This document shows, one piece after another, positions 1-9,000 of a stretch of 26,427 nt of DNA. Source of the stretch: a virus; the IMG/VR virus record IMGVR_UViG_3300035666_000965, positions 1 to 26,427 of that record; one strand, 5' to 3'. The notes beneath the pieces are model-generated. The model saw nothing but the letters and a program-made list of their open reading frames with translations, searched no databases and was not told the origin of the DNA. The first letter of the stretch is position 1, and the number at the start of each line of letters is the position of its first letter. The translations under genes and the position numbers were made by a program.

Positions 1-521
1 TAGTCCTTATTTAATATATCTAGATTAGATACCGGTTTATATGGCAGCAGATAACTAGGAGTATCTCTCTCCTTTGTTCCTTGTGCTAGTACTATATTGT
101 CAGCAGTAATAATGGCGCCCTGCTTTAAATGTACTTGACCATCTCTTATATCAAGCACATCATCATACAAGAATTGAACTCCTTCTTGCTGCAACTTTTG
201 TTTTACCCAACACAGATAGCCAAACATCTGAGATCTCTTTATGCGGCGTGGATCTGTTTCTATAGCTAATTGATCCGTGGTAAACATGTCCTCTGTGTAC
301 AAATAATTGCTTAGAGAATAATGTCTATTATTAGCACTATACGTTACTAGATCAAAGGAGACTGGGCTGCGCAATTCAAAGTCTGCTACGGTAGAAGTAG
401 CAGACCATGTAGCGCCAGGTTTAGAGTCTACTATGTATATTTGATCAATATAGGGCAGCGCCTCAATAGCTACTGCTAATCCTCTAGGCCCTCCTCCAAC
501 AATTATAATGCTACGCAACAT
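1..521 (-). CDS. FAD/NAD(P)-binding oxidoreductase, partial (3' end beyond window)
   Basis: The reverse strand has an open frame from an ATG at 519-521 to the window edge, giving 173 residues with no stop. The N-terminus starts with a hydrophobic beta strand and the dinucleotide-binding motif GGGPRGLA (residues 9-16, fitting GxGxxG), followed by a second strand ending in an acidic residue (YIVDS, D32), as in FAD-binding Rossmann folds. A second strand-plus-glycine motif, IVLAQGT (143-149), resembles the ATG motif of two-dinucleotide-binding flavoproteins. The segment RRIKRSQMFGYLCWV recalls N-hydroxylating monooxygenases and related FAD-NAD(P)-binding proteins, but the substrate cannot be told. 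Its start overlaps the 3' end of the fibre gene by 11 bases, so it belongs to the same transcript and may be translationally coupled. No clear Shine-Dalgarno is seen. The fold is inferred with good confidence; the reaction is unknown. Such an enzyme is unusual directly behind a fibre gene. Confidence 0.82.
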   Translation of the reverse strand, partial: MLRSIIIVGGGPRGLAVAIEALPYIDQIYIVDSKPGATWSATSTVADFELRSPVSFDLVTYSANNRHYSLSNYLYTEDMFTTDQLAIETDPRRIKRSQMFGYLCWVKQKLQQEGVQFLYDDVLDIRDGQVHLKQGAIITADNIVLAQGTKERDTPSYLLPYKPVSNLDILNKD

Positions 522-2127
522 AAGGCTTAAACCATAAAGTAGTGCTGTTTAATGCTATGCCTGCTACTAATAATCCTGCAGTAGTAGTGATGCTTGTATT
601 GCTGTTATTTATGTAGTACAGAGAGCCTGGAACTAAACTAGTAAAGGCGTTTACTAGACTATTATTTGTATATAAATTACCATCAACATAAATAGCAAAG
701 AAGTTAAGTAAAGGTTGATTATGGCTGACTGTAATAGGAGCCCACGTATTTGCTTGCACTGGAATAAATACCTGTCCATTTACTGGTATTACTTGACCAA
801 AGCCTTGTGCTGTTAAGAATCTAGGTACAAGGTTATTAGGAGTGCCAGGTACATAGTCAGTTCCTCTATAGACTAAAGTAGACTCTTGATCAGGAACTTG
901 TGAGTCAATCGTAATAGGTATTCCATTTAATCTATTGGCATTCCAAAAGTTAGCGTCGTTTAAGATAGTTAAGGTTAGATTGTTAGTGTTATTTTGAATA
1001 GTTGCTACGTTAGTATTTGCTACGTTAATTACTTTTAGAGTAGTAACGTTATTAGCTTGAGAAGCTATAAGACTATTAGTAGTACCCGTAGAAGCAATTA
1101 CTGTACTGCTATTGCCTCTAATAAGTACCTCAGTATCATTAGATTCAACCGTAATACCATCTAATCCTCTAAGTGTTCTAAGCTCGTACTTGTCCGTAAC
1201 AGCATTAAAAGATTTGTATATTGGGCGGCCTGCTCCTATATTGCTAAGCTGATTAGTTGAAGTAGAAGCAATAGTAAGACTTGTTTCACTGTCTGTAATA
1301 GTTACGCCACTACCCGCACTAATTCTCTTAATTTGACCTAAGCCATTATATAAAGTACTGCCTACATCATTAGCGTTAGTTAGTCCAACTCCATTGCCTG
1401 TACCTACCGCACTAATAGTTATCTCAGAAGCAGAGTCTGATATAAGAATGTTGGTACCCGCCTTAATACTCTTAAAACGTAAAGTAGAAGCTACATTGTT
1501 AACGTATATGCGCCCAGTACCTACCCCTACGTTTTGACCAACTACAGTATTAATTCCGGCACTAGCATTAATTACTATTTGATTGCTGTTAGTCGTGTCT
1601 AAGGTAATATTGTTACCTGCTACTAGAGACTTAAAGCGTAAGTCTGCTCCTACTTTCTCCTTGTATATAGCAATACCCGTGCCTACACTAGAAGCAGTAT
1701 TAGCTTCTCCAGGTGCAGTATTAGATATGGTTATAGTGTTTACATCAGAGGAGATGCCAATATTAGTGCCTGCAACTATGGTCTTTAAGTTGTAAGTACC
1801 TCCACTGTAGTTTTTGTATAGAGATGCACCAGACCCCACATTAGTAATAGTTAAAGGATTGGGTATTGTGCTGGATATTAACAGCGTTCTGTATACACCA
1901 CTATCAGTAGTACTTACATTAATATTATTACCTGCTACAACATTTATAGCGCCGTAAGTTCCGTCTAATACTCCATTTAAATAGAGCTTAGTACGAGGTG
2001 GTACATTTGCTAGAAGCGTAGTAAAAGAGACTGCCTTAGTCTCATTGTTGTTAGTGTCCTCTACAGGGAAATAAGTAGTGCCGCTTAATGAGGTAAGTAT
2101 TGGTAGATCTGTTATGTTTGTCTGCAT
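511..2127 (-). CDS. Repeat-containing tail fibre protein
   Basis: This 538-residue protein is rich in Asn, Thr, Ser, Val and Ile and looks like a trimeric beta-structured fibre. A short N-terminal segment (1-47) probably anchors it to the baseplate. Residues 48-338 hold about six degenerate repeats of 48-54 residues, each centred on a motif of the type AGxNIxI (near residues 65, 119, 170, 223, 271 and 321) and usually preceded by an IYK or LYK box and a LRFKS-like strand. The C-terminus (about 440-538) has the pattern common at the ends of phage fibres, with a YYINNSNTSITT turn and a final strand LWFKPYVA. It follows the baseplate genes, as expected for a receptor-contact protein, and its last 11 bases overlap the oxidoreductase start. 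No Shine-Dalgarno sequence stands before the ATG. The role in host binding is inferred from composition and position. Confidence 0.8.
   Translation of the reverse strand: MQTNITDLPILTSLSGTTYFPVEDTNNNETKAVSFTTLLANVPPRTKLYLNGVLDGTYGAINVVAGNNINVSTTDSGVYRTLLISSTIPNPLTITNVGSGASLYKNYSGGTYNLKTIVAGTNIGISSDVNTITISNTAPGEANTASSVGTGIAIYKEKVGADLRFKSLVAGNNITLDTTNSNQIVINASAGINTVVGQNVGVGTGRIYVNNVASTLRFKSIKAGTNILISDSASEITISAVGTGNGVGLTNANDVGSTLYNGLGQIKRISAGSGVTITDSETSLTIASTSTNQLSNIGAGRPIYKSFNAVTDKYELRTLRGLDGITVESNDTEVLIRGNSSTVIASTGTTNSLIASQANNVTTLKVINVANTNVATIQNNTNNLTLTILNDANFWNANRLNGIPITIDSQVPDQESTLVYRGTDYVPGTPNNLVPRFLTAQGFGQVIPVNGQVFIPVQANTWAPITVSHNQPLLNFFAIYVDGNLYTNNSLVNAFTSLVPGSLYYINNSNTSITTTAGLLVAGIALNSTTLWFKPYVA
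1114..1986 (-). repeat. About six tandem protein repeats in the fibre gene
   Basis: Codons 48-338 encode about six imperfect repeats. The core AGxNI motifs recur at spacings of 54, 51, 53, 48 and about 50 residues. Conservation is at protein level (boxes IYK, LRFKS, AGxNI and a short ITIS-type strand) rather than at DNA level. The units probably stack as a triple-stranded beta shaft, so the copy number would set the fibre length. Confidence 0.7.
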
Positions 2128-2194
2128 ATAATATAAACCGTTTATTCAATAAGTAGAGAGTCTAATAAGTCTGTCTCCTGTGTAATAGGATCTC

Positions 2195-4276
2195 CTACTG
2201 AAGTAGTTCTTTCTTTACAACAAGAGCTAAGGCACATTGCCCATCAGTTCTAAGTATTAACTGACCATTTACGTCTACCTGGCATCTATAGTCTTCTAAT
2301 TTAACTATGTCAAAACAGATGTCAAAATCATTGTACAAAGGCATTTCTATGCCGCTAACTACATTTACAGGAATACCAACAACTTCAATAGTCTTTAGCT
2401 GCTGTTTAATGTAGTCATCTATATAGCCTAAGATCTCAATATCTACTGTGTTGCTGTAGGCTCCAGACCAGTAAGTAGATCTAATCTCTTGGCTGTCTAC
2501 AGACAAAGCAGTAGTTAAAAGCTCCTTTCTGTTTAATAGATAGTTACTGTTAAATAACTGCGTATGTGTTGTCTTGGTACTAATAATGTCTTTCTGTCTT
2601 CTAGCGTGTACGTACAAGTCTATAAGAGGCTTAGTAAATCCTCGTATTACAAGATCCTGTATAGGAGTCTCTTCACTTAGCCACGTATAGTTAACTGGAA
2701 TAGTTGCTTTAAAGGTAGTGAATACCTGTTGTTCATACATTTCTAAACATTCATAGAATGTATGCGTAAGCCTAGAAGAAGAGATAGGTATGCTCTGTAC
2801 ATCTACAATAAGACTATTAGTGCGCAGGTAACTAGGCAATACTACATTAATAAGCCTAAACAATAGAAGCTCCTGCGTACTTAGTTCTGTATCCGCATTT
2901 ATATAATAAGGTGTTGTAAAGGATAAGTAGTTAAATAGCTGACCTAAATACTTTTTAGTGTCAACATCTATGTTATATACGTACTTAGTAAATAGGTCCC
3001 CATATACAGTAGATTCTGTAGTTACTACAGGATTGTTAAGGCTTTCAAGAAATACACCGTCATGATAAAAACAGTACTTTATGTATTTGATTAGTGTTGT
3101 AGCAAGAGATAAGTACGTAACATCATTAGTATTTACATATAGCTCCGTATACGCAATTAACTTAATAAAGCTGTTCTTTAGACTTCTAGTAGTAATAGCG
3201 TTAATCGTATCTATTACTGCGTTTACTTCTTGCTTAGCAAGTATAAGAGCTAAGAAGGATAACAACTGAATAGTTATGTCAGGTAATTCTTCTGTTGTGT
3301 AGTTAGTCGTGCCTAATACATTAGGAGAAGTTACTAAGTTGCTTATCCAGTTGCTCTTATCGTCCACAAGCTGCGTATATTCAATAGGAGCTGTAGCCGT
3401 CTTAACATAGCTATGACGTATGGTATTGTATGCCGCTATATCATTTATAGTTAGTAGCAGTATGTCTGCTAATCTATTTCTATCCTTATACAGTACTAAC
3501 TGCTGCGGCAAAGATATATCTACATCCGTAAGCAGAAGATAAATAATAGACCATAAAATATTCTCCGTATCATAAAGACGTACTGTCCAAGGAATGTTTG
3601 TCTCCCAGTTACTTCTTAGGTATAAAGGGCGCTCAACAAATCTATACGTACTAACTATCTCTACTAAATTAAACTTAGTAATAGTAATAACTGCAGAAAA
3701 GCTTTCTGGTAAGTCAAGATCTACAGTAACTGTATTGTCTATTAAACCCTGCTCTTTACTAATAAAGATCTCTTCTCCTGTCTCTATATGTATTGCGGAG
3801 ACTTGATACAGATAAGAGTAGCCATAATCATCTGCATTAGCCTGTATAAAGTAGTAAGGTATATCATCTATTAGATAATACACATTACTGCTAATAGCAG
3901 TAGTCCATGCTCCGTATTTATCCATACACTCATTATTAATACAGTCATCAGTTATTACTGACGGTTGAGGATTTAGACGCAGATTATTAAGAGTAATAGT
4001 TAATACGTTATTACTTCTATTAAACGTAGGATATATAAGCTTCTGCGGCGTATTTACATACTCATACTTCTTATCATCATTTTCTATAATCTGATCGCAG
4101 ATAGGAATACAGCTATCCTCTATACAGTCGGTAGATAGACCAAGCTTAGTCTGTACAAGAGAGACTTTACTAGTAGTATTGCCAGACTTATACGCATTCC
4201 ACCATATATTATTACCTCCCTGATCTAGGTAAGTTAATACCTTGTTAAAAGCGTAGGAATTATCTTGACTTAACAC
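2195..4276 (-). CDS. Large baseplate-associated protein of unknown fold (GTG start)
   Basis: The 693-residue product is not recognised by motif. It lies directly after the baseplate J-like gene and before the fibre, a position usually held by baseplate wedge or fibre-attachment proteins (the region of T4 gp6 to gp10 or of P2 gpI), so a wedge or fibre-connector role is inferred. The N-terminal part carries two similar Cys motifs of the form C-I-x3-C, at residues 51-56 (with another Cys at 60) and 112-117. The middle (about 250-600) appears mainly helical and the C-terminus returns to beta strands. The start is GTG at 4274-4276, 17 bases inside the upstream gene, with GAGG at 4286-4289 nine bases before it, which supports this start. 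No alternative function is suggested by the sequence. Confidence 0.75.
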   Translation of the reverse strand: MLSQDNSYAFNKVLTYLDQGGNNIWWNAYKSGNTTSKVSLVQTKLGLSTDCIEDSCIPICDQIIENDDKKYEYVNTPQKLIYPTFNRSNNVLTITLNNLRLNPQPSVITDDCINNECMDKYGAWTTAISSNVYYLIDDIPYYFIQANADDYGYSYLYQVSAIHIETGEEIFISKEQGLIDNTVTVDLDLPESFSAVITITKFNLVEIVSTYRFVERPLYLRSNWETNIPWTVRLYDTENILWSIIYLLLTDVDISLPQQLVLYKDRNRLADILLLTINDIAAYNTIRHSYVKTATAPIEYTQLVDDKSNWISNLVTSPNVLGTTNYTTEELPDITIQLLSFLALILAKQEVNAVIDTINAITTRSLKNSFIKLIAYTELYVNTNDVTYLSLATTLIKYIKYCFYHDGVFLESLNNPVVTTESTVYGDLFTKYVYNIDVDTKKYLGQLFNYLSFTTPYYINADTELSTQELLLFRLINVVLPSYLRTNSLIVDVQSIPISSSRLTHTFYECLEMYEQQVFTTFKATIPVNYTWLSEETPIQDLVIRGFTKPLIDLYVHARRQKDIISTKTTHTQLFNSNYLLNRKELLTTALSVDSQEIRSTYWSGAYSNTVDIEILGYIDDYIKQQLKTIEVVGIPVNVVSGIEMPLYNDFDICFDIVKLEDYRCQVDVNGQLILRTDGQCALALVVKKELLQ

Positions 4277-5318
4277 TAACTACTACCTCGCTAGGAATTA
4301 ATAGATACTCATTAATTATTGGAGTAATAGTAGTTGCAGGCTTATTAACGCTTACCGTATACCCCGTCTTACTAGTAACATAACTAGTAAGCTGTCCTAC
4401 TACTACACTATCTCCTACAGTTAAATAAGAGAAGTATTCTTCAACTGCCGCTTTTATATTGTCTACAACAGTAGATACAGAGTCACTAGTGATTCCAGTT
4501 AAATACGCGGTTAGATCTAAATCTACTGGTTGATACTGTAAAGACTTAACTATAAATAGTACTCCTACTGCTTTAATGTTATTGACAGTGCTAATTACTT
4601 TGTCTATGACTAACTGATTAGCAGTGTCTATGTATATAGTAGTGTATCCAGGAGCAGGCCTTCTTTCTACTATATGAATAGTATTTACATAACTCTGTAG
4701 TTGACTAATAATAGCGTCTTTATTAACTAGGCCCTTATTAAATATAAACGTATTAAGTCTTGTTCTTAATGCATCGTCTGATTCAGATGAAGAGCCACCT
4801 ATCAGATTTCCTACTAGCTGTTTTGTATTGTCTCTATAACTCCCAACAACAGCAGAAACATCACTGTTAATAAAATAGAGAGGAGTACCTGCTACTAAGT
4901 TAGCGTTGCTAGACTGAGTTATAGATGTAACGGGCACTAATGCTTCTCTATCCGCACTTACTACTACTTCCTTTGTAGTCTCTAAAGTAATAGTGCCAGT
5001 TACGTTTTGTAGTTGAGCTCCTACTAATAACTTAGTAGTATTAGTTGCTTTAGCTAATACAGTACCAAAAGAGCTAGTACCTGGTCTTCTTGATAGTCCG
5101 TAGGTATTAGCAAGCACATCTAGATCATTGCCCTGACTACTAGATACTAGACCCGCATTAACAATACCGGTAATCTCCTGTTCTTGTGCGTAACAGGTAG
5201 CCGCCATTCCTCTAATAAGAGTATAGAGGACTCCATAACTAGAGGCTGCCTTTTCAAGGCTAGTATTGTTAAATTGCTGTCTTATATCTTCAACTATTTG
5301 CTCAAATGTTCTAGACAT
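4260..5318 (-). CDS. Baseplate J-like wedge protein
   Basis: At 352 residues this matches the usual size of the Baseplate_J family (Mu gp47, P2 gpJ, related to T4 gp6), which forms the wedge ring that triggers sheath contraction. Family-like features are the N-terminal helical segment (SRTFEQIVEDIRQQ), the region SSQGNDLDVLANTYGLSRRPGT at about residues 58-80 in which a long helix leads into the first beta domain, and a mid-protein GSSSESDDALRTRL segment at about 173-187, corresponding to the family pattern EsdeelR.R. The gene overlaps the gp25-like gene by 8 bases upstream and the 693-residue gene by 17 bases downstream, the classical W-J-I order of P2-like baseplates. An AGGAG lies ten bases before the ATG, slightly farther than ideal. 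Confidence 0.88.
   Translation of the reverse strand: MSRTFEQIVEDIRQQFNNTSLEKAASSYGVLYTLIRGMAATCYAQEQEITGIVNAGLVSSSQGNDLDVLANTYGLSRRPGTSSFGTVLAKATNTTKLLVGAQLQNVTGTITLETTKEVVVSADREALVPVTSITQSSNANLVAGTPLYFINSDVSAVVGSYRDNTKQLVGNLIGGSSSESDDALRTRLNTFIFNKGLVNKDAIISQLQSYVNTIHIVERRPAPGYTTIYIDTANQLVIDKVISTVNNIKAVGVLFIVKSLQYQPVDLDLTAYLTGITSDSVSTVVDNIKAAVEEYFSYLTVGDSVVVGQLTSYVTSKTGYTVSVNKPATTITPIINEYLLIPSEVVVSVKSR
4286..4289 (-). promoter_or_regulatory. Ribosome binding site deciding a GTG start
   Basis: On the minus strand GAGG lies nine bases before the GTG at 4274-4276. It supports translation of the 693-residue gene from GTG inside the end of the baseplate J-like gene. Confidence 0.55.
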
Positions 5319-5673
5319 TAATTAATATCTCCTGTGTTTGATTGTTTGCATAGGTAATGATATAAGTGACTTGATTAAGTGAATCCACAACTGTCTGTAT
5401 CTCTTTTACTACTACATCTACAAACTTAAGCGCATTATCTACGTCAGAGTTCATATCAGCTAATAAAGAAGAATTAACGTTCTCACCAATCTTAGTATAT
5501 ATGCTGTTACCGTAAGCCTGATCTACGTACTTGTTAGCATCGTACTCCCACGTTAAATAGCCCAGAGGAGTTATTACTGCTCTTCTAACAAGGTTGTTAG
5601 GAGTGTCTTCAATTACTAAGTCTTCCGTAGTAGCATCAATAATGAGATCTTTGTCTGCCGCAATATCATACAT
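5311..5673 (-). CDS. gp25-like baseplate wedge protein
   Basis: The product has 120 residues, typical for the gp25/gpW family of sheath-proximal wedge components that nucleate sheath polymerisation. Recognisable features are an acidic N-terminal strand region (DKDLIIDATTEDLVIED), then a segment RRAVITPLGYLTWEYDANKY at about residues 30-49 in the place of the family's rL.T.pGe.....dfG signature, followed by helices with a conserved-looking acidic pattern and a C-terminal strand pair. Its place immediately before the baseplate J-like gene, with an 8-base overlap, is the standard arrangement. No Shine-Dalgarno is evident before the ATG. Confidence 0.8.
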   Translation of the reverse strand: MYDIAADKDLIIDATTEDLVIEDTPNNLVRRAVITPLGYLTWEYDANKYVDQAYGNSIYTKIGENVNSSLLADMNSDVDNALKFVDVVVKEIQTVVDSLNQVTYIITYANNQTQEILINV

Positions 5674-5682
5674 AAGTATTTA

Positions 5683-6030
5683 CTAAATAAGTTTGTAGGC
5701 GGACTGAGGAAAGTTAATATGAAAGTTAGTCTCTCCTTTAGCTCTGCCAATAGTAATTGTCTGATTATCCATAATATTTACTCCTGTTTTGTATGAAATA
5801 TCTAGAATGTAGAAGCCATTAACAAGATCTACAGGAACAAGTATTATTTGATTATTATTAATAGATTCTTTTTCATAGACTAGTTTTCTGTTGGCACATT
5901 GAAGCCAATCAAGATCTGGATTTATATCAGAGTAGTATAGTCTTACAAGAATACTGGTTATCTGTTTTCTTAAATAGGGCAGGTACACCGCAAAACCATT
6001 AACTATATATTGAGTTGGACGTATAAACAT
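5683..6030 (-). CDS. Small baseplate-region protein of unknown function
   Basis: This 115-residue protein is not recognised. It begins MFIRPTQYIVNGFAVYLPYL and consists mainly of predicted beta strands with an aromatic-rich N-terminus. No signal peptide or membrane helix is apparent. It sits between the large 1041-residue baseplate protein and the gp25-like gene, with gaps of 15 and 9 bases, so it is almost certainly a minor baseplate component or assembly factor; this is inferred from position only. No Shine-Dalgarno is seen. Confidence 0.7.
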   Translation of the reverse strand: MFIRPTQYIVNGFAVYLPYLRKQITSILVRLYYSDINPDLDWLQCANRKLVYEKESINNNQIILVPVDLVNGFYILDISYKTGVNIMDNQTITIGRAKGETNFHINFPQSAYKLI

Positions 6031-6045
6031 AGGTAGTAATACTTG

Positions 6046-9000
6046 TTATAAAAGTACATAAGCATCTAAAGGATAAGGAACTAATCTATTACCCAGATCT
6101 AAGGCAGTATATTGATATAGAGCTCCTGTAGCTATCGTTTCAAGCACAAGAACTGTATTAGGATTATTAATACGGGCAATATATAATCCATCATCCTGTC
6201 TAACTACTACCCTATATTCCAATACATTACTAGTAAATTGACTGTACAGTTTATAAGGACTTAATACCTGATTAGTATTTCTATCTAAAAACAATTCACA
6301 GTAAATATTAACTGGAGTGTTTGTATCGGGAGTAGGCTTATAGTTATTCTTAATTAGGTCTGCATTAGCTAATCTAAATGTCACATACTGCGGCCCTATC
6401 TCCTCAATATTTATTGACGCCTCATCCGCATTTAACTCTGATATGATGCCGCAGTTATCTGGTGTTATATTTAATACGTTCTTATTAGGTACAGTCTGTA
6501 TAACTCTAGGCAAATAGTCAATTATGTCCTGTAATACGGGATTAGATATGTTTTGTAGAGAGGGTGCAGAGCTCTTTATTGAATCAATGCATCCTAATAG
6601 CTTTGCTAGCTCATCTAGTAAAGGAATACCTATTCCGGTAAGTGCAGTAAATATGCTGCCAGCAATGTCATATATGTCTCTATCTTGTACCTTTTTACCT
6701 ATTAGACTTAAGACCTTCTTAGCAATAGGAGTTACAGTAGGACCTAACAATTCAGATACGTAGGGAAGAGATAATAGAGAGCTGTAATTACTATTCTTAA
6801 CTACGTCTGTATATACACTGTATACTTGAGATGCATAATCTACATACATAGAAGCATCTCCACCCACTATCTGAGCAATTCTATTGGCATAGTCTCCAAC
6901 GTCTTTAATGTTGCCTTCAATAATACCTCTAGTAAGAGATAACACTCTTTCTACTGTTGCATCTGGAAAGTAAGCAGTTATAATGCCGTCTATATGCTTA
7001 TTTAATAGCTGCGTAAATCCATTTATATTTACTTGGTCTGCAGCACCAAATTCATCTCCAAACGTAAAACTGTGTTCATTGACATTTACATCTGTTCCTT
7101 GCAGCCAGTTTTCTGTAGTATGACCTGCAACCATAGGATTTTGAGCCTGTAGAGCAATTTGAGTGCTTACATCTATAATTCCCTGTCCAATAGTTGGAGG
7201 TGTTTTAGGTGCGGGAAAGACGGTATAGGGAATACTGTTTAACACTGCTCCAATACCAGTAGGTCTCTTAGTATTAAGAAAGGTGCGCATCTCTTTTACT
7301 AAAGCAGCATTTGCTAGGAACGTATTAACTTGAGCAGAATTGTTAGTAGTTACGTCAACATTACTTATATCTACTAGGGCTAATGCTGTAATAAAGTCTG
7401 AGTAGTTAGCATCAATATTCTTTCTGTACGGCTTACTAAAGAAGTTAATGACCTCAAATCTCTGCAGACTGCTAAGACTCTTAATTGAGCTTTGTAGGTT
7501 ATTCTTAGCTTCAATAGAGGGCACAACTTCATTGGATACAGTAGGTCTACTCTTGTTTGTATAGAAGTCTTCTGGTCTATCTATATACACTTTATGCAGT
7601 AAACCTAATTGAGCAGCGCCTTCTACAGCATTTGCAGCCGTAAACGTATGTTCCTTGTTATTACTAGGTATCTTATCTACTGCTCTTGGTACTGGCTGCG
7701 GCTTAATACTTGTTTTGGGAGTAGGCTTATTAGGTCCTTTTGATGCTGTAGGTATTGAGTTAGATGCAGATATAGGCATATCTGTCTTTAAGTCCTTGGG
7801 TACAGGAACTAAGGGATCTTCTAGAGAAATAAGAAGTCTGTCTTGCGCTTCTAATGCGTGTTCATCTTGCTTCTGTACTTCTGTCTTTGCTGAAGTATCA
7901 GACTGACGTATTGTGTCTACTACCTGATTAATAGTGTCTACTGCAGATACATTAGGTAAACACTTGCTTAAAAAGTCAGCTAGACTGCCAAAAGGAAATT
8001 CAGGAAGACTGGGTACATTTATCTTGATAGGAGGCAGCAATTCTGTTAATAGAGGTACAAGAGGAGCTACTCCAGTACCCGCTAATATACCAAAAGGATT
8101 GACGCTAATACCTACAGTTCTATTACCCGTATAGGTAATAGAGTCTCCTATTAGAGCAGACTGTCCCTTACTAACAATGGTTGTATTTACCGCATTAGAA
8201 GCAAAGTCAATAGATGCAAAACCTATCTTGTTAGAGTTTGCTCCATAAGAATCACTAATATGCGCTATAGTGCCGTCTGCCTGTGTAGTAACAGAACCAG
8301 TAGACTGTAGCAACAACTTACCAATAGCAGGAGTTACTTGACTGTTTATATCTCCTACTGCTTGACTAGTTCCTTCTACTAGAGATGATTGTCCAGCAGC
8401 AATAACTATGTCCTGTTGAGCTAATACACTTGTAGTGCCTTTACTGCCCAACAGCATAGAGTTACTAGCAACATTAATAGCGTTGTTGGAATAGTGATTC
8501 ACGTCACTACTGACTACCTGATAGTCAGTAACAGCAGTAGTTCTACTGCTGGTAGATACTTCAGATATAGTATTTGTAGCTACTGTATGCTTATTCTCTG
8601 CAGAAAGTATCTTCTGCTTAGTTACTGTTATTTCTGTATCATTAGTACGGTAATTAGTATCAGCAATACTAATAGAGGTACTCGTCTTATTTACTACTAC
8701 GTTGCTGTTATTAGTTATGGAGGGCCCCGTATTAATCATGCCTACATCACTTACATTGACAATTGCCCCAGATATAGTAGTAACAGCAGCACTAGTAATA
8801 GTATTAATAGAGCCGGTAAAGTCTTGCGCAGTAATAATATCTATGCTGCTGCGCATTAAGTCCTGTAGTCCTGTGCCTACACTATCCGCAAGACCTTGAA
8901 ATACATCACTGTTTGGTGCCGCTTTTGCTACAGCACTTAATTCCTTTGCATCTCCCTTTAATTTGTCTGCAGTTGACTTAGCCTCTTTAACCGTTGTACT

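Noticed and set aside
1583-1795. Open frames on the plus strand, here and at many other places (for example 8494-8859 and 13877-14191)
   Set aside because: They lie opposite well-supported minus-strand genes, have no ribosome sites or family features, and their composition is that of an antisense shadow.
2133-2145. Short dyad ATAAAC-C-GTTTAT just before the fibre gene
   Set aside because: Six-base arms in AT-rich sequence are too short to support an operator or terminator; the 67-base gap otherwise shows nothing clear.
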